A DNA stretch of 47,180 nt from an uncultured Alsobacter sp. (lineage in GTDB: Bacteria; Pseudomonadota; Alphaproteobacteria; Rhizobiales; Beijerinckiaceae): the NCBI RefSeq assembly GCF_945952055.1, contig NZ_CAMFHB010000049.1, positions 1 through 47,180 on the forward strand. The letters are read 5' to 3'. Positions 36,573 through 43,760 of this stretch are shown here, one piece after another; within the stretch, counting starts at the first letter, position 1; every line of letters starts with the position of its first letter. A model generated the notes under the pieces. That model made no database searches and was not told the origin of the DNA. It saw nothing but the letters and a program-made list of their open reading frames with translations. The position numbers were made by a program, and so were the translations under genes.

Positions 36573-36752
36573 CTACTCGGGATCGAAGGGGCGCGGGTCC
36601 GCAACCTCCATGCCATGCCGGCGCAGGACCACGGCGTGAGCTGCAAGGGTCGAGAGCACGATGCGCCCGCGCGGCACCATGCATGGCGCGCAACCCATCC
36701 CCCAATGACGCACGGCCACTCCGGCCTTGCACCGGTCGGATCCATTGCTCAT
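36573..36752 (-). CDS. Possible small protein (59 aa), weakly supported
   Basis: An ATG at 36752 with GGGAG closely upstream opens a 59-codon frame (MSNGSDRCKAGVAVRHWGMG at the start, three Cys) within a 336-base gap (36514-36849). There is no recognised family, membrane helix or clear promoter. Otherwise the gap holds only the ribosome site of the cytochrome gene. It could be chance in GC-rich DNA. Confidence 0.3.
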   Translation of the reverse strand: MSNGSDRCKAGVAVRHWGMGCAPCMVPRGRIVLSTLAAHAVVLRRHGMEVADPRPFDPE

Positions 36753-36849
36753 GCTCGCTCCCGGCCGCCTGGAACGCTCCGCAAACGGGGCGCGATGCTG
36801 CGGACCTTGATCGCGCGCCCGCGACGCACGCGCCTGGGGAGGATACGAC

Positions 36850-37344
36850 GTGGAAAAGCCGGCGACCGTTCTTGTCGTTGGGGCGACTGCCCTTCTGGCC
36901 CTTGGCCTTTTTTCGGGAGCGGGCGGCGCCCGGGCCGCCGGCGAGCTGGCGCCGTCCGGCCCGGCAACGGCCCCGGTGCAGCTGGCGCAGGCCGGATCGG
37001 CCATGCGACCCGTGTCCTGGTCTGAAAATCAGGTGGCTCGCGGCGAGAAACTGTTCAAGGAAGTCTGTGCCGATTGCCATGGGGCAAGCCTGCGAGGCGG
37101 GATGAACGGCGGTCCACCCCTGACCGGCTCGGCCTTCACCCAGAAATACCTGGACGGCACGCCGGTCTCGGCCTTGTTCGCATTCAGCAGCAACCTGATG
37201 CCTCCGGACGGACCCGGGCAATACTCCCCGGCCGAGTATGTCGACCTGATCGCCTTCATCCTGCGCGAGAACGGGATCGAGTCGTCGGGGGCGCCCATGC
37301 CCACGAACCCCGTCGCGCTCGACAAGATGATCGTCCAGAAGTGA
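36850..37344 (+). CDS. Periplasmic class I cytochrome c
   Basis: The GTG start at 36850 follows GGGGAGG with 7-base spacing. The 164-residue product has a signal peptide ending near residue 30 (ARAAG), then an Ala/Pro linker. The heme site is CADCH (Cys73, Cys76, His77), with Met117 in NLMPPD as the likely sixth ligand. The heme domain is short (about 85 residues). Single-heme cytochromes of this kind accept electrons from PQQ-dependent alcohol dehydrogenases (MxaG, XoxG, PedF). The quinoprotein gene four kilobases away makes that the best guess, although the two are on opposite strands. Confidence 0.92.
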   Translation: MEKPATVLVVGATALLALGLFSGAGGARAAGELAPSGPATAPVQLAQAGSAMRPVSWSENQVARGEKLFKEVCADCHGASLRGGMNGGPPLTGSAFTQKYLDGTPVSALFAFSSNLMPPDGPGQYSPAEYVDLIAFILRENGIESSGAPMPTNPVALDKMIVQK

Positions 37345-37390
37345 GGCGCACGACCGCGGGTCGGGCGCGCGTCCCGGATCGCCGCCCGCG

Positions 37391-38017
37391 ATGATCGGAC
37401 CCGAGCTCACCGTCCAGCTCGTGGCCATGCGTCTCCTGGCAGGCGTGCTCATCGCCGTCGTCCATGGCTCGGCCGTGGCGTATGCGGCGGTCATGCTGGG
37501 CGACCAGGGTCCTCGGCACGACGGCCGCACGCAGGTGTTGAGCGGGCGTCACGTCAGCCTTCCGGGGCTGGGGGCGCTCATGCTGACGGGGTTCGGCTGG
37601 GCGGCGCCGGTGGCCATCGACGGCGACCGGCTGAGAGGCGGCCGGCTGGCCCTCGTCCTTCCGCCGCTCGCCGGGTCGGCCGCCCTCCTGCTGCTCGGGT
37701 TCACCCTGCTGCTGTTCGCCGGGCCGGCCTTGCGCTCGCTCGACGTCACGTCCGGGGTTGCCATCGCCGCCTTCGTGCGCGTGGCGGGTCGGCTTTGCGT
37801 CTGGATCGCCCTGTTCAGCCTCGTGCCCGTCCCGCCGCTCGCGGGCGCCCATCTGCTGGAGGCGCTCGGCCTGCGGCTTCCTGCGTGGACCAGTGCGGTC
37901 ATGGCGGTGGCGCTGACGCTGGCGTCCCTGGCGGGGATCACGGCGTCGATCCTCACGCCGGCCTATCGGGTGATCGCGCCACTCGTCCTGGGCGGCGCCG
38001 TTGCGCTCACGGACTGA
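37391..38017 (+). CDS. Site-2-protease-like (M50) membrane protein without catalytic residues
   Basis: A 208-residue polytopic membrane protein aligned by eye to the M50 peptidase family. AVVHGSAVAYAAVMLGDQGP (20-40) takes the place of the HExxH helix, followed by the conserved DGR and GFGWAAPV (about 67-74), which in M50 reads FGWAKPV. His25 is kept, but the catalytic Glu is Gly26 and the second His is Val29. The C-terminal LFSLVPVPPLAGAHLLEAL has Ala151 where the third zinc ligand, Asp of PPLDGG, belongs. It is therefore a pseudoprotease by inspection. It follows the cytochrome gene by 46 bases and overlaps the convergent binding-protein gene by 11 bases. Confidence 0.8.
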   Translation: MIGPELTVQLVAMRLLAGVLIAVVHGSAVAYAAVMLGDQGPRHDGRTQVLSGRHVSLPGLGALMLTGFGWAAPVAIDGDRLRGGRLALVLPPLAGSAALLLLGFTLLLFAGPALRSLDVTSGVAIAAFVRVAGRLCVWIALFSLVPVPPLAGAHLLEALGLRLPAWTSAVMAVALTLASLAGITASILTPAYRVIAPLVLGGAVALTD

Positions 38018-38804
38018 GCGGCGCACCGGAATAGCGCCGCAGGATCGCCGCCGTGGTGCCGCTCGCCTCGAGGTCGTGAAGGGCGCCGCCGATGGCCCGC
38101 TTGAGGGTCAGGTCACCCTTCCACAGGCCGAAGACGAGACCGTACCGCTGCAGGCTCGGCGGGGCCCAGGCCACCGGCCAGCGCTGCTCGTCGGCGAGGC
38201 GGCTCGCCAGCAACGCCTCGGTGACACCGGCGTCGAAACGGCGCGCGGTCAGTCCGGCCACCAACTCGTCGGCGGTCCGCACCACCACGATCCGCGCGCC
38301 GCGATCGCGCAGCAGACTGGCGAGGCCGATGCGGTCGAAGCCGGAGACGGGGGCCAGGACGCCGATGGTCCGGTCCGTCCAGTCGTTCAGCGGTTGCGGC
38401 GAGATCACGGCCCAGCCCGTGCGGGCGTGCGGCGGTGAGGTCTCGAGGAACGAGCGCGTCTGCTGCGAATCCACCACCCCTCCGGCGATCACCTGGCACT
38501 GCGCCCGGGTGAGCCCCCAGTTGCGGGGGTTGAAATCGCGTCCGATGGCGTCGTTGACGTTCAATGCGAGGTCGACGCCGAGGCGTGCGGCCACGGCTTT
38601 CAAGAGCTCGATGTCGATGCCCGGGCGATCGGGGTTCCCGGTCACCAGGGGCGGATAGGTGGCGGGTGTGCAGGCGCGCAGGGCGCCGCTGGCCCGGACC
38701 TCGTGCAGCGCATTGTCCGGCGGCAGGAACGTGACGGCCAGCAGGAGTCCGACGATCACCCCGATGGCACCGAAGTTTCTCGCCAGGCGACGCGGATCCG
38801 GCAT
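38007..38804 (-). CDS. Periplasmic substrate-binding protein 1 (SBP_bac_3 type, quinoprotein-associated)
   Basis: A 265-residue protein with an N-terminal export signal or anchor (about 12-30). The family-3 solute-binding pattern follows: LRACTPATYPPLV, then PGIDIELLKAVAARLGVDLA and a second lobe with TIGVLAPVSGFDRIGLASLL and a C-terminal GALHDLEASGTTAAILRRYS. MoxJ/XoxJ-type proteins near quinoprotein dehydrogenases look like this and may act as chaperones or activators rather than transport receptors. It is the last gene of the minus-strand operon, 7 bases after the permease. Confidence 0.86.
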   Translation of the reverse strand: MPDPRRLARNFGAIGVIVGLLLAVTFLPPDNALHEVRASGALRACTPATYPPLVTGNPDRPGIDIELLKAVAARLGVDLALNVNDAIGRDFNPRNWGLTRAQCQVIAGGVVDSQQTRSFLETSPPHARTGWAVISPQPLNDWTDRTIGVLAPVSGFDRIGLASLLRDRGARIVVVRTADELVAGLTARRFDAGVTEALLASRLADEQRWPVAWAPPSLQRYGLVFGLWKGDLTLKRAIGGALHDLEASGTTAAILRRYSGAPLSP

Positions 38805-38811
38805 GGCCGCC

Positions 38812-39654
38812 TCAGGCCCGTCCGAAGTCGTACAGCGCGATGGAGAACAGGATGACCGCGGCTGCCACGACCACGCCGATGCCCATCCACATCGGGAACT
38901 GGTGATAGCCGATGAGGACACCCCGCAGGGCATCGACCGCATAAGTCAGAGGATTGTAGGTGACGATCGTCACCAGCCATTCCGGATAGGTGACGTAGGT
39001 CTGGTCCTTGGACAACGAGGGATCGAGCGGGAACATCGAGCTCGACGTGAAGTAGAGCGGCATGATGACGGCGTTCGAGAACACGCCGAAGCCTTCGAAC
39101 GTGCGGATCCGGTTTGCAATCACCACCCCGAGCGAAGTCACCGCGAACGACAGGATCGCCATCAGTCCGAGGGCCTGAACCGCGCCCAGGATCGTGAGGG
39201 GAATGTCGGCGAAGCGTGCCAGGAGGAGGACCAGGCACCCATGCATGAGCGCCACCGTGCTGCCGCCCAGGATCTTGCCCAGCAGAATCGTGGTGCGCGA
39301 CAGCGGCGAGGTCAGAACCTCGCGCATGAAGCCGAACTGCCGGTCCCAGACGACCGATACGGCCGACTGGACGGACGTGAACATGACGTTCAGGGCCACG
39401 ACCCCGGGGAAGATGAACTGCAGGTAGGTGAACGGGACCACGAAGGAGGCCTGGCCGTAGACCTCCCCTCGAAAGTACGGATTGAGCCCGATCCCGAGGA
39501 TGAGCACCCACAGGATCGGCCGGCTCGCGCCACCGATCAGCTGGCCGCGGTCTCGGATGGCGCGGATCACCTCGCGCAGCCACAGGCCATAGAGCCCCCC
39601 GAGCTGCGCGGCGAGCCACGAACGCCGGACACCGGCACCGTCTCCCCGGCTCAT
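38812..39654 (-). CDS. ABC-2 type permease (PedC-like)
   Basis: A 280-residue ABC-2 permease with about six membrane helices. The cytoplasmic N-terminus LYGLWLREVIRAIRDRGQLI is typical, and the conserved central stretch is VWDRQFGFMREVLTSPLSRT. Families named for alcohol dehydrogenase-linked ABC systems (PedC type) match this layout. The ATG at 39654 overlaps the ATPase stop (ATGA). With its ATPase it forms a complete exporter-type unit; import with a binding protein would be unusual for ABC-2 proteins, although the Pseudomonas PedA1A2BC system is reported to support lanthanide-dependent growth. Confidence 0.92.
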   Translation of the reverse strand: MSRGDGAGVRRSWLAAQLGGLYGLWLREVIRAIRDRGQLIGGASRPILWVLILGIGLNPYFRGEVYGQASFVVPFTYLQFIFPGVVALNVMFTSVQSAVSVVWDRQFGFMREVLTSPLSRTTILLGKILGGSTVALMHGCLVLLLARFADIPLTILGAVQALGLMAILSFAVTSLGVVIANRIRTFEGFGVFSNAVIMPLYFTSSSMFPLDPSLSKDQTYVTYPEWLVTIVTYNPLTYAVDALRGVLIGYHQFPMWMGIGVVVAAAVILFSIALYDFGRA

Positions 39655-40640
39655 CGGGTATGCTCCCCGCCGCGCTTGCCGAACGCCAGCGTCACCTCGC
39701 GGCCATCGGCGGCGCGGTCGCGCAGCTCCCGTCCGGTCAGTGACAGAAATGCGGTCTCCAGGCTGGGGGTCTCCGTCGAGATCGCCCGCACGCGCTGGCC
39801 GAACTGGTCGAGAAAGCTCTCGATGAACGCCTCGTCCGCGCGCAGGGCGATCTCCCCGCCGCGTTGGTGCGCGATCCTGTCGGCGAAGCGCTCGAGGATG
39901 GCGTCCCGATCGGACTCGGACCGCGGCGTGCAGACCAGCATCTGCTCGCCTTGCTGACGGCGCAGCGCGGCGGGCGTATCGATCGCCAGGACCTTTCCCT
40001 TGTCGATGATGCAGACCCGGTCGGCGTCCTCCACCTCCTCGATGTAGTGGGTGGTGACCAGCACGGTGAGCTGGCGCTCGGCCTTGAGCCGCCGCACATA
40101 CTCCCACATCCGGGCACGACTCTGGGCGTCCAGGCCGGCAGTCGGCTCGTCGAGCAGCATGATTTCGGAGTCGTGGATCAAGGCCCGCGCGATCTCCAGG
40201 CGGCGCTTCATTCCCGACGAGAGCGCCCGAGCAGGCTTGTCGGCCCAGTCGGTGAGATCGACCATGGCGAGCATCTCGGTGATGCGCTGGCGCCGTAGCG
40301 ACCGGGGCACGCCGAACACGAGCCCGTGGATCTCGAGGTTCTCGCGCACCGTGAGACGGTCGTCGAGGCTCGGCTCCTGGAAGACGATGCCCAGCCGGCT
40401 GCGAGCCTCGAGCGGCGCGCGCGCCACGTCGAACCCGGCAACCTCGGCCACGCCACTGTCAGGGGCGAGGATCGTGCACAGGATGTGCATGAGCGTCGTC
40501 TTCCCGGCGCCGTTGGGACCGAGCAGGGCGAAGATCTCGTTGCGCGGCACGGTGAAACCGACGCCGTCGAGCGCCAGCGTGCGTCCGTAGCGCTTCGACA
40601 CCGCGGCGACGCGGATCGCTGGTCCCGCCATGGGCGTCAT
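39651..40640 (-). CDS. ABC transporter ATPase (PQQ-dehydrogenase-associated, DrrA/PedB-like)
   Basis: A 329-residue ATPase. Walker A is GPNGAGKTT, the signature LSSGMKRRLEIARAL, Walker B IMLLDEPTAGLD and the switch His is in TTHYIEE. The C-terminal extension (about 235-329) is the regulatory domain usual in DrrA/NodI-type partners of ABC-2 permeases. The ATG at 40640 overlaps the stop of binding protein 2 by 4 bases, and its own stop overlaps the permease start, so the three genes are translationally coupled. Confidence 0.94.
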   Translation of the reverse strand: MTPMAGPAIRVAAVSKRYGRTLALDGVGFTVPRNEIFALLGPNGAGKTTLMHILCTILAPDSGVAEVAGFDVARAPLEARSRLGIVFQEPSLDDRLTVRENLEIHGLVFGVPRSLRRQRITEMLAMVDLTDWADKPARALSSGMKRRLEIARALIHDSEIMLLDEPTAGLDAQSRARMWEYVRRLKAERQLTVLVTTHYIEEVEDADRVCIIDKGKVLAIDTPAALRRQQGEQMLVCTPRSESDRDAILERFADRIAHQRGGEIALRADEAFIESFLDQFGQRVRAISTETPSLETAFLSLTGRELRDRAADGREVTLAFGKRGGEHTR

Positions 40641-41500
40641 CGTGGCTTGCCCCCGGCCTGGGCGGCGAACTTCGCGGCGATCGCGGCCAGGGAGCCGTCG
40701 GACGTCAACGCCGCGATGGCCTGGTCGATCGCGTTGCGCAGGAACGTGTTCTGGCGAAGCATCAGACCCCCGACCCCGAGGGTCGTTGGCGGAAGGGGAT
40801 CGGGGGCAATGACCCTGAACGACGCGACGGCCGCGTTGGTCTTCTGCAGGGCTCGGAAGCTCGGATCCCAGACGAGGGCCACGTCCGCCGCGCCGCTCGC
40901 GAGGCCCTCGAGCGCCATCTGGTCGGTACCATAGGGGAAGATCGGCCAACGCTTCGCCGGTGCGAGGCTCAGATTGTAGCTCGCCAAGCGCACGTGGGCG
41001 CTGGTTCCGCCGGTCGCCGCGATGGGCCGCCCGGGCGGAAGGTCGCCCAAGCTCCGCAGGTCGGGCTTTGCCGTCACGAACAGATAGGAGACCTGCGTGT
41101 AGGCGCGCGTGAGGCCCACCCAAGGCGGGTAGCCGCCCGGGATGAGCTTGAAACCCATCACGACATCGCACTGCTGCAGCAGGATCGAGTACAGCCGCGT
41201 CAGATCCTCGACCTCGAACGTGTTGGGGATCACGTAGCGCTGTGGCTGGAGAAGCAGCGCGCGGGCAATCGCCTCGGCGACATCGCCGTCCTGCTCGAAG
41301 CCGGGATCGCGCGGATCGACGCAGTAGCGAAACTGCGAGTCGTCGACCCGGCGCCCCATCGTCCACTCGCCATAGGCATAAGGCTGGTCGTTATAGAACT
41401 CCGGCTCCAGCTGCGCGTGCGCCTCCCGGGGACCCGCGACGGCCAGAAGGCTCGCGAGGCACAGCCCGGCAGCGCGCAGGACAACGCGGAACACGGACAA
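40637..41500 (-). CDS. Periplasmic substrate-binding protein 2 (MoxJ/XoxJ-like)
   Basis: With the TTG at 41500, which has GAGGAG five bases upstream, the 287-residue product starts with a clean signal peptide (MSVFRVVLRAAGLCLASLLA, cut after AHA). The mature protein has FRYCVDPRDPGFEQDGDVAEA, LLQQCDVVMGFKLIPGGYP and GRPIAATGGTSAHVRLA, matching quinoprotein-associated binding proteins of the MoxJ type. An upstream GTG at 41560 is open but would place a perfect 12-bp hairpin inside the coding sequence and spoil the signal peptide. It follows the PQQ dehydrogenase and overlaps the ATPase gene. Confidence 0.88.
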   Translation of the reverse strand: MSVFRVVLRAAGLCLASLLAVAGPREAHAQLEPEFYNDQPYAYGEWTMGRRVDDSQFRYCVDPRDPGFEQDGDVAEAIARALLLQPQRYVIPNTFEVEDLTRLYSILLQQCDVVMGFKLIPGGYPPWVGLTRAYTQVSYLFVTAKPDLRSLGDLPPGRPIAATGGTSAHVRLASYNLSLAPAKRWPIFPYGTDQMALEGLASGAADVALVWDPSFRALQKTNAAVASFRVIAPDPLPPTTLGVGGLMLRQNTFLRNAIDQAIAALTSDGSLAAIAAKFAAQAGGKPR

Positions 41501-41520
41501 ACCCGCTCCTCGTGGACGGT

Positions 41521-41548
41521 GAGACGGACCGGTCGTCCGGTCCGTCTC
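41521..41548 (-). promoter_or_regulatory. Perfect 12-bp hairpin inside the PQQ dehydrogenase operon
   Basis: GAGACGGACCGG and CCGGTCCGTCTC are exact complements around a four-base loop. It lies between the dehydrogenase stop (41580) and the TTG start of binding protein 2. There is no T tract, so it is more likely a stabiliser or processing element than a terminator. Confidence 0.75.
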
Positions 41549-41579
41549 GTGGGAGTTCACGCCGGGCGCCCTTGCGCCG

Positions 41580-43337
41580 TCATTCCACCGCGAAGACGTA
41601 GACCTCGTGGGGGTTGTGCGCCGGCAGCGCGATGTCGGGCGTGATCAGCTTCAGGCGTCCCAGCCCCGACGACCAGTTGGTCACGACCGCGATGTACTGC
41701 TTGCCGTCGGCCATGTAGGAGATCGGGAACGACTCGATCGAGTTGGGAAAGGTCGGGCTGGTCCACAGCAACTGACCAGTCGTGTCGTCGAAGGCCAGAA
41801 GCTTGCGGTCGAGCGTTCCCACGAAGACGAGGCCGCCGCCGGTCGGCAGGGTCGACGTCGTCACGGGCGCGTACTGACGATACATCCAGGCATCGGTGCG
41901 GTCGTCGAGCTTGACGGCGCGGACCTGGCCGATCTTGCCGTCGCTGTTGGGAACCGGCACCCGGTTGTAGGTCGCAAGGCCGCCGCCAGTGTAGACCTGC
42001 CCCGGATCGAGCGGGTTGAGAACCGTGTTCGAGCAGAACTCCACGGTGGGCATGTAGAGCATGCGGGTCTTCGGGCTGTAGGACGTGGCCTGCCAGGCAC
42101 GACCGCCGGGGTCGGCCGGGCAGTTGAACGTCGTCTGGCCGATCTGCGGGATGACGGCCGGATTGATCGTCTTCGCGCCGGTCTTGGGATCGATCGACTG
42201 CACCACGTTCTGCGGCACGGTCTCCTTGTGCCACAGCCATTCGCCGTTGGTCCGGTCGATGGCCTCGATGATGCCGAGCTTGCCCGTCGTCACCACGGTC
42301 TTGCGCGTCTGGCCGTTGACCGGAAGGTCCAGGATCAGGCGCTCGTAGACGTAGTCGAGGTCGAGCGTGTCGTTCTGCAGGTACTGATGGTACCACTTGA
42401 GCTTGCCGCTCGTCGGATCGATGGCGAGCGTGGAGTCCGTGTACAGCGCGTTGTTGGTGTACTTCGCGTCGGCATTCTTCGGCAGGAGGCCGTTGAGGAC
42501 GGCCGGCCACGGATAGGGCTGGCCCACGCCCGCGAAGAACAGGTTCTGTTCGACGTCATAGGACCCCGCGATCCAGGCGGACGCGCCGTAGCGAGCCTCC
42601 ACCGGGACGCCGTTCCAGCTGTTGCCTTCGGGCGTGTCGCCGCGTGCGATCGTGTTGACGCGCCACAGTTCCTTGCCGGTCTTCGTGTCGTGACCGGAGA
42701 AGAAGCAGCCGCCCGGCTGCGCGTTGGAGCAGTTCGTCATCCCCTGGATGAGGACGCCGTTGGCGACCAGCGGGCCGCTGGTGTAGCCCCAGCCCTTCTT
42801 CACGTCGGCGACCTGCTGGTCCCAGACGAGCTTGCCCGTCTTGGCGTTGATGGCCAGGATATGGGCGTCGCGGGTCGCAACGTAGAGGTTGTCGCCGTAG
42901 ATGGCCTTGTTGCGCACGCCGTTGGGCAGCACGCCTTCGGGCAGCCGATGCTGGTACTGCCACAGCAGTTGGCCCGTGGCGGCGTTGATCGCCTGGATCA
43001 GATGGGTCGAGTTCTGGATGTACATGACGCCGTCGTGCACGAGCGGCGTTTCCTGCGTCGTGCCGCCGGGCGTCATGCCCCATGACCAGACGAGTTTCAG
43101 GTTCTTGACATTGGACTTGTTGATCTGGTCGAGCGGGCTGTAGCCCCAGCCGTCGTAGGTCCGGCGCCACTGCAGCCAGTCCCCGTCCGGAGGGTTCTTC
43201 AGCATGTCGTCGGTCACCGTGGTGACCCGGCTCGCCAGATTGTTTGCCGCAGGCGTCTGGGCGAGCGCCATCGTGGCAGTCACGACCGTGAGCGATGTGG
43301 CAAGAATCGTCGAACGCAGCAGCGCTTGCGCGATCAT
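41580..43337 (-). CDS. PQQ-dependent dehydrogenase (quinoprotein, atypical metal site)
   Basis: A 585-residue exported eight-bladed-propeller quinoprotein. The signal ends near residue 26. Propeller tryptophan-docking repeats are visible as AINAATGQLLWQYQ, AINAKTGKLVWDQQ, DTKTGKELWRV and IDPTSGKLKWYHQ. The active-site segment NDTLDLDYVYE places the catalytic Asp at 326 and a second Asp at 328, the DxD pattern of lanthanide-dependent enzymes (XoxF, ExaF/PedE); calcium enzymes have Ala there. Unlike those families the vicinal CysCys is missing (PNGVRN at 138-143), the ligand Asn in GTGNP is Gln273 (GVGQPYPW), and the usual Glu ligand region contains CSNAQPGGC (203-211). Substrate is unknown. 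GGGGGAAG precedes the ATG. Confidence 0.93.
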   Translation of the reverse strand: MIAQALLRSTILATSLTVVTATMALAQTPAANNLASRVTTVTDDMLKNPPDGDWLQWRRTYDGWGYSPLDQINKSNVKNLKLVWSWGMTPGGTTQETPLVHDGVMYIQNSTHLIQAINAATGQLLWQYQHRLPEGVLPNGVRNKAIYGDNLYVATRDAHILAINAKTGKLVWDQQVADVKKGWGYTSGPLVANGVLIQGMTNCSNAQPGGCFFSGHDTKTGKELWRVNTIARGDTPEGNSWNGVPVEARYGASAWIAGSYDVEQNLFFAGVGQPYPWPAVLNGLLPKNADAKYTNNALYTDSTLAIDPTSGKLKWYHQYLQNDTLDLDYVYERLILDLPVNGQTRKTVVTTGKLGIIEAIDRTNGEWLWHKETVPQNVVQSIDPKTGAKTINPAVIPQIGQTTFNCPADPGGRAWQATSYSPKTRMLYMPTVEFCSNTVLNPLDPGQVYTGGGLATYNRVPVPNSDGKIGQVRAVKLDDRTDAWMYRQYAPVTTSTLPTGGGLVFVGTLDRKLLAFDDTTGQLLWTSPTFPNSIESFPISYMADGKQYIAVVTNWSSGLGRLKLITPDIALPAHNPHEVYVFAVE

Positions 43338-43429
43338 TGCTTCCCCCCATGTGTGTTCGGTTCGCCCAATGGCGAACTCTGTTTCTGCACGTCTCGATGC
43401 TTTGTAGACGCGCGTTAACTTCATAGCAC

Positions 43430-43469
43430 GGCGCCAGTGCTCGTCCTACGCGGAGGACGCTAAGGCGCC
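43430..43469 (-). promoter_or_regulatory. Structured region upstream of the PQQ dehydrogenase
   Basis: Nested pairs GGCGCC (43430-43435 / 43464-43469) and GTCCT/AGGAC (43443-43447 / 43454-43458) suggest a hairpin 90-130 bases before the start codon, possibly in the 5' leader. This region plus the features at 43552-43728 account for the 423-base stretch between the dehydrogenase and DUF1192 genes. Confidence 0.35.
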
Positions 43470-43551
43470 ATGCAGGAAGCGCAGTTGAGCCCACTGATTA
43501 CTGAGTTCCGGGGCTGCGGGCCGGCTTGCAAACGCCTCCTCGCACCACCCC

Positions 43552-43580
43552 ACAAAAAAGGCCGCCCCGAGAGGCGGCCT
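43552..43580 (-). terminator. Rho-independent terminator after the 22-codon ORF
   Basis: On the minus strand AGGCCGCC pairs with GGCGGCCT around TCTCGG, followed by six T residues. It separates upstream minus-strand transcription (22-codon ORF, DUF1192 gene) from the PQQ dehydrogenase operon. Confidence 0.92.
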
Positions 43581-43590
43581 GAAGGTTGAA

Positions 43591-43659
43591 TTACAGGGAG
43601 GCGTCAAACAGAGTGGACAGGAGCCACTCGTCCGGATCATTCCGGACACCCAGATTCAT
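43591..43659 (-). CDS. Candidate 22-residue peptide gene
   Basis: An ATG at 43659 opens a 22-codon frame encoding MNLGVRNDPDEWLLSTLFDA plus SL, and its TAA lies ten bases before a strong terminator. The peptide is acidic with an amphipathic C-terminal half, without Cys. The ribosome site is weak (AGG about 11 bases upstream). I do not recognise it; it is not PqqA-like, lacking Glu-x3-Tyr. The neat ORF-terminator unit could also be the 3' end of a small RNA or of the DUF1192 transcript. Confidence 0.35.
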   Translation of the reverse strand: MNLGVRNDPDEWLLSTLFDASL

Positions 43660-43708
43660 AGACGCGAAAGCCTAACGCAGCGTTAAATCGGTAGAGGTTG
43701 ATGAGTTG

Positions 43709-43728
43709 TGGCAACTTGTGGTTTGCCA
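43709..43728. promoter_or_regulatory. Inverted repeat TGGCAA-N8-TTGCCA
   Basis: Six-base perfect arms around eight bases lie 50 bases upstream of the 22-codon ORF and 33 bases downstream of the DUF1192 stop. The spacing does not fit sigma-54. It is a possible dimeric regulator site. Confidence 0.4.
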
Positions 43729-43760
43729 AATCTCAGATCACGAACGCGAGATCTTCTACT

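Noticed and set aside
36573-37004. Longer minus-strand gene (143 codons) overlapping the cytochrome c start
   Set aside because: Its N-terminal half is antisense to the cytochrome signal peptide and is low-complexity Arg/Pro-rich. Only the 59-codon part from 36752 has a ribosome site, and even that is weak.
43709-43728. Sigma-54 promoter (TGGCAA ... TTGC)
   Set aside because: The spacing between the GG and GC elements is three bases too long for the -24/-12 consensus on either strand; it is listed only as an inverted repeat.
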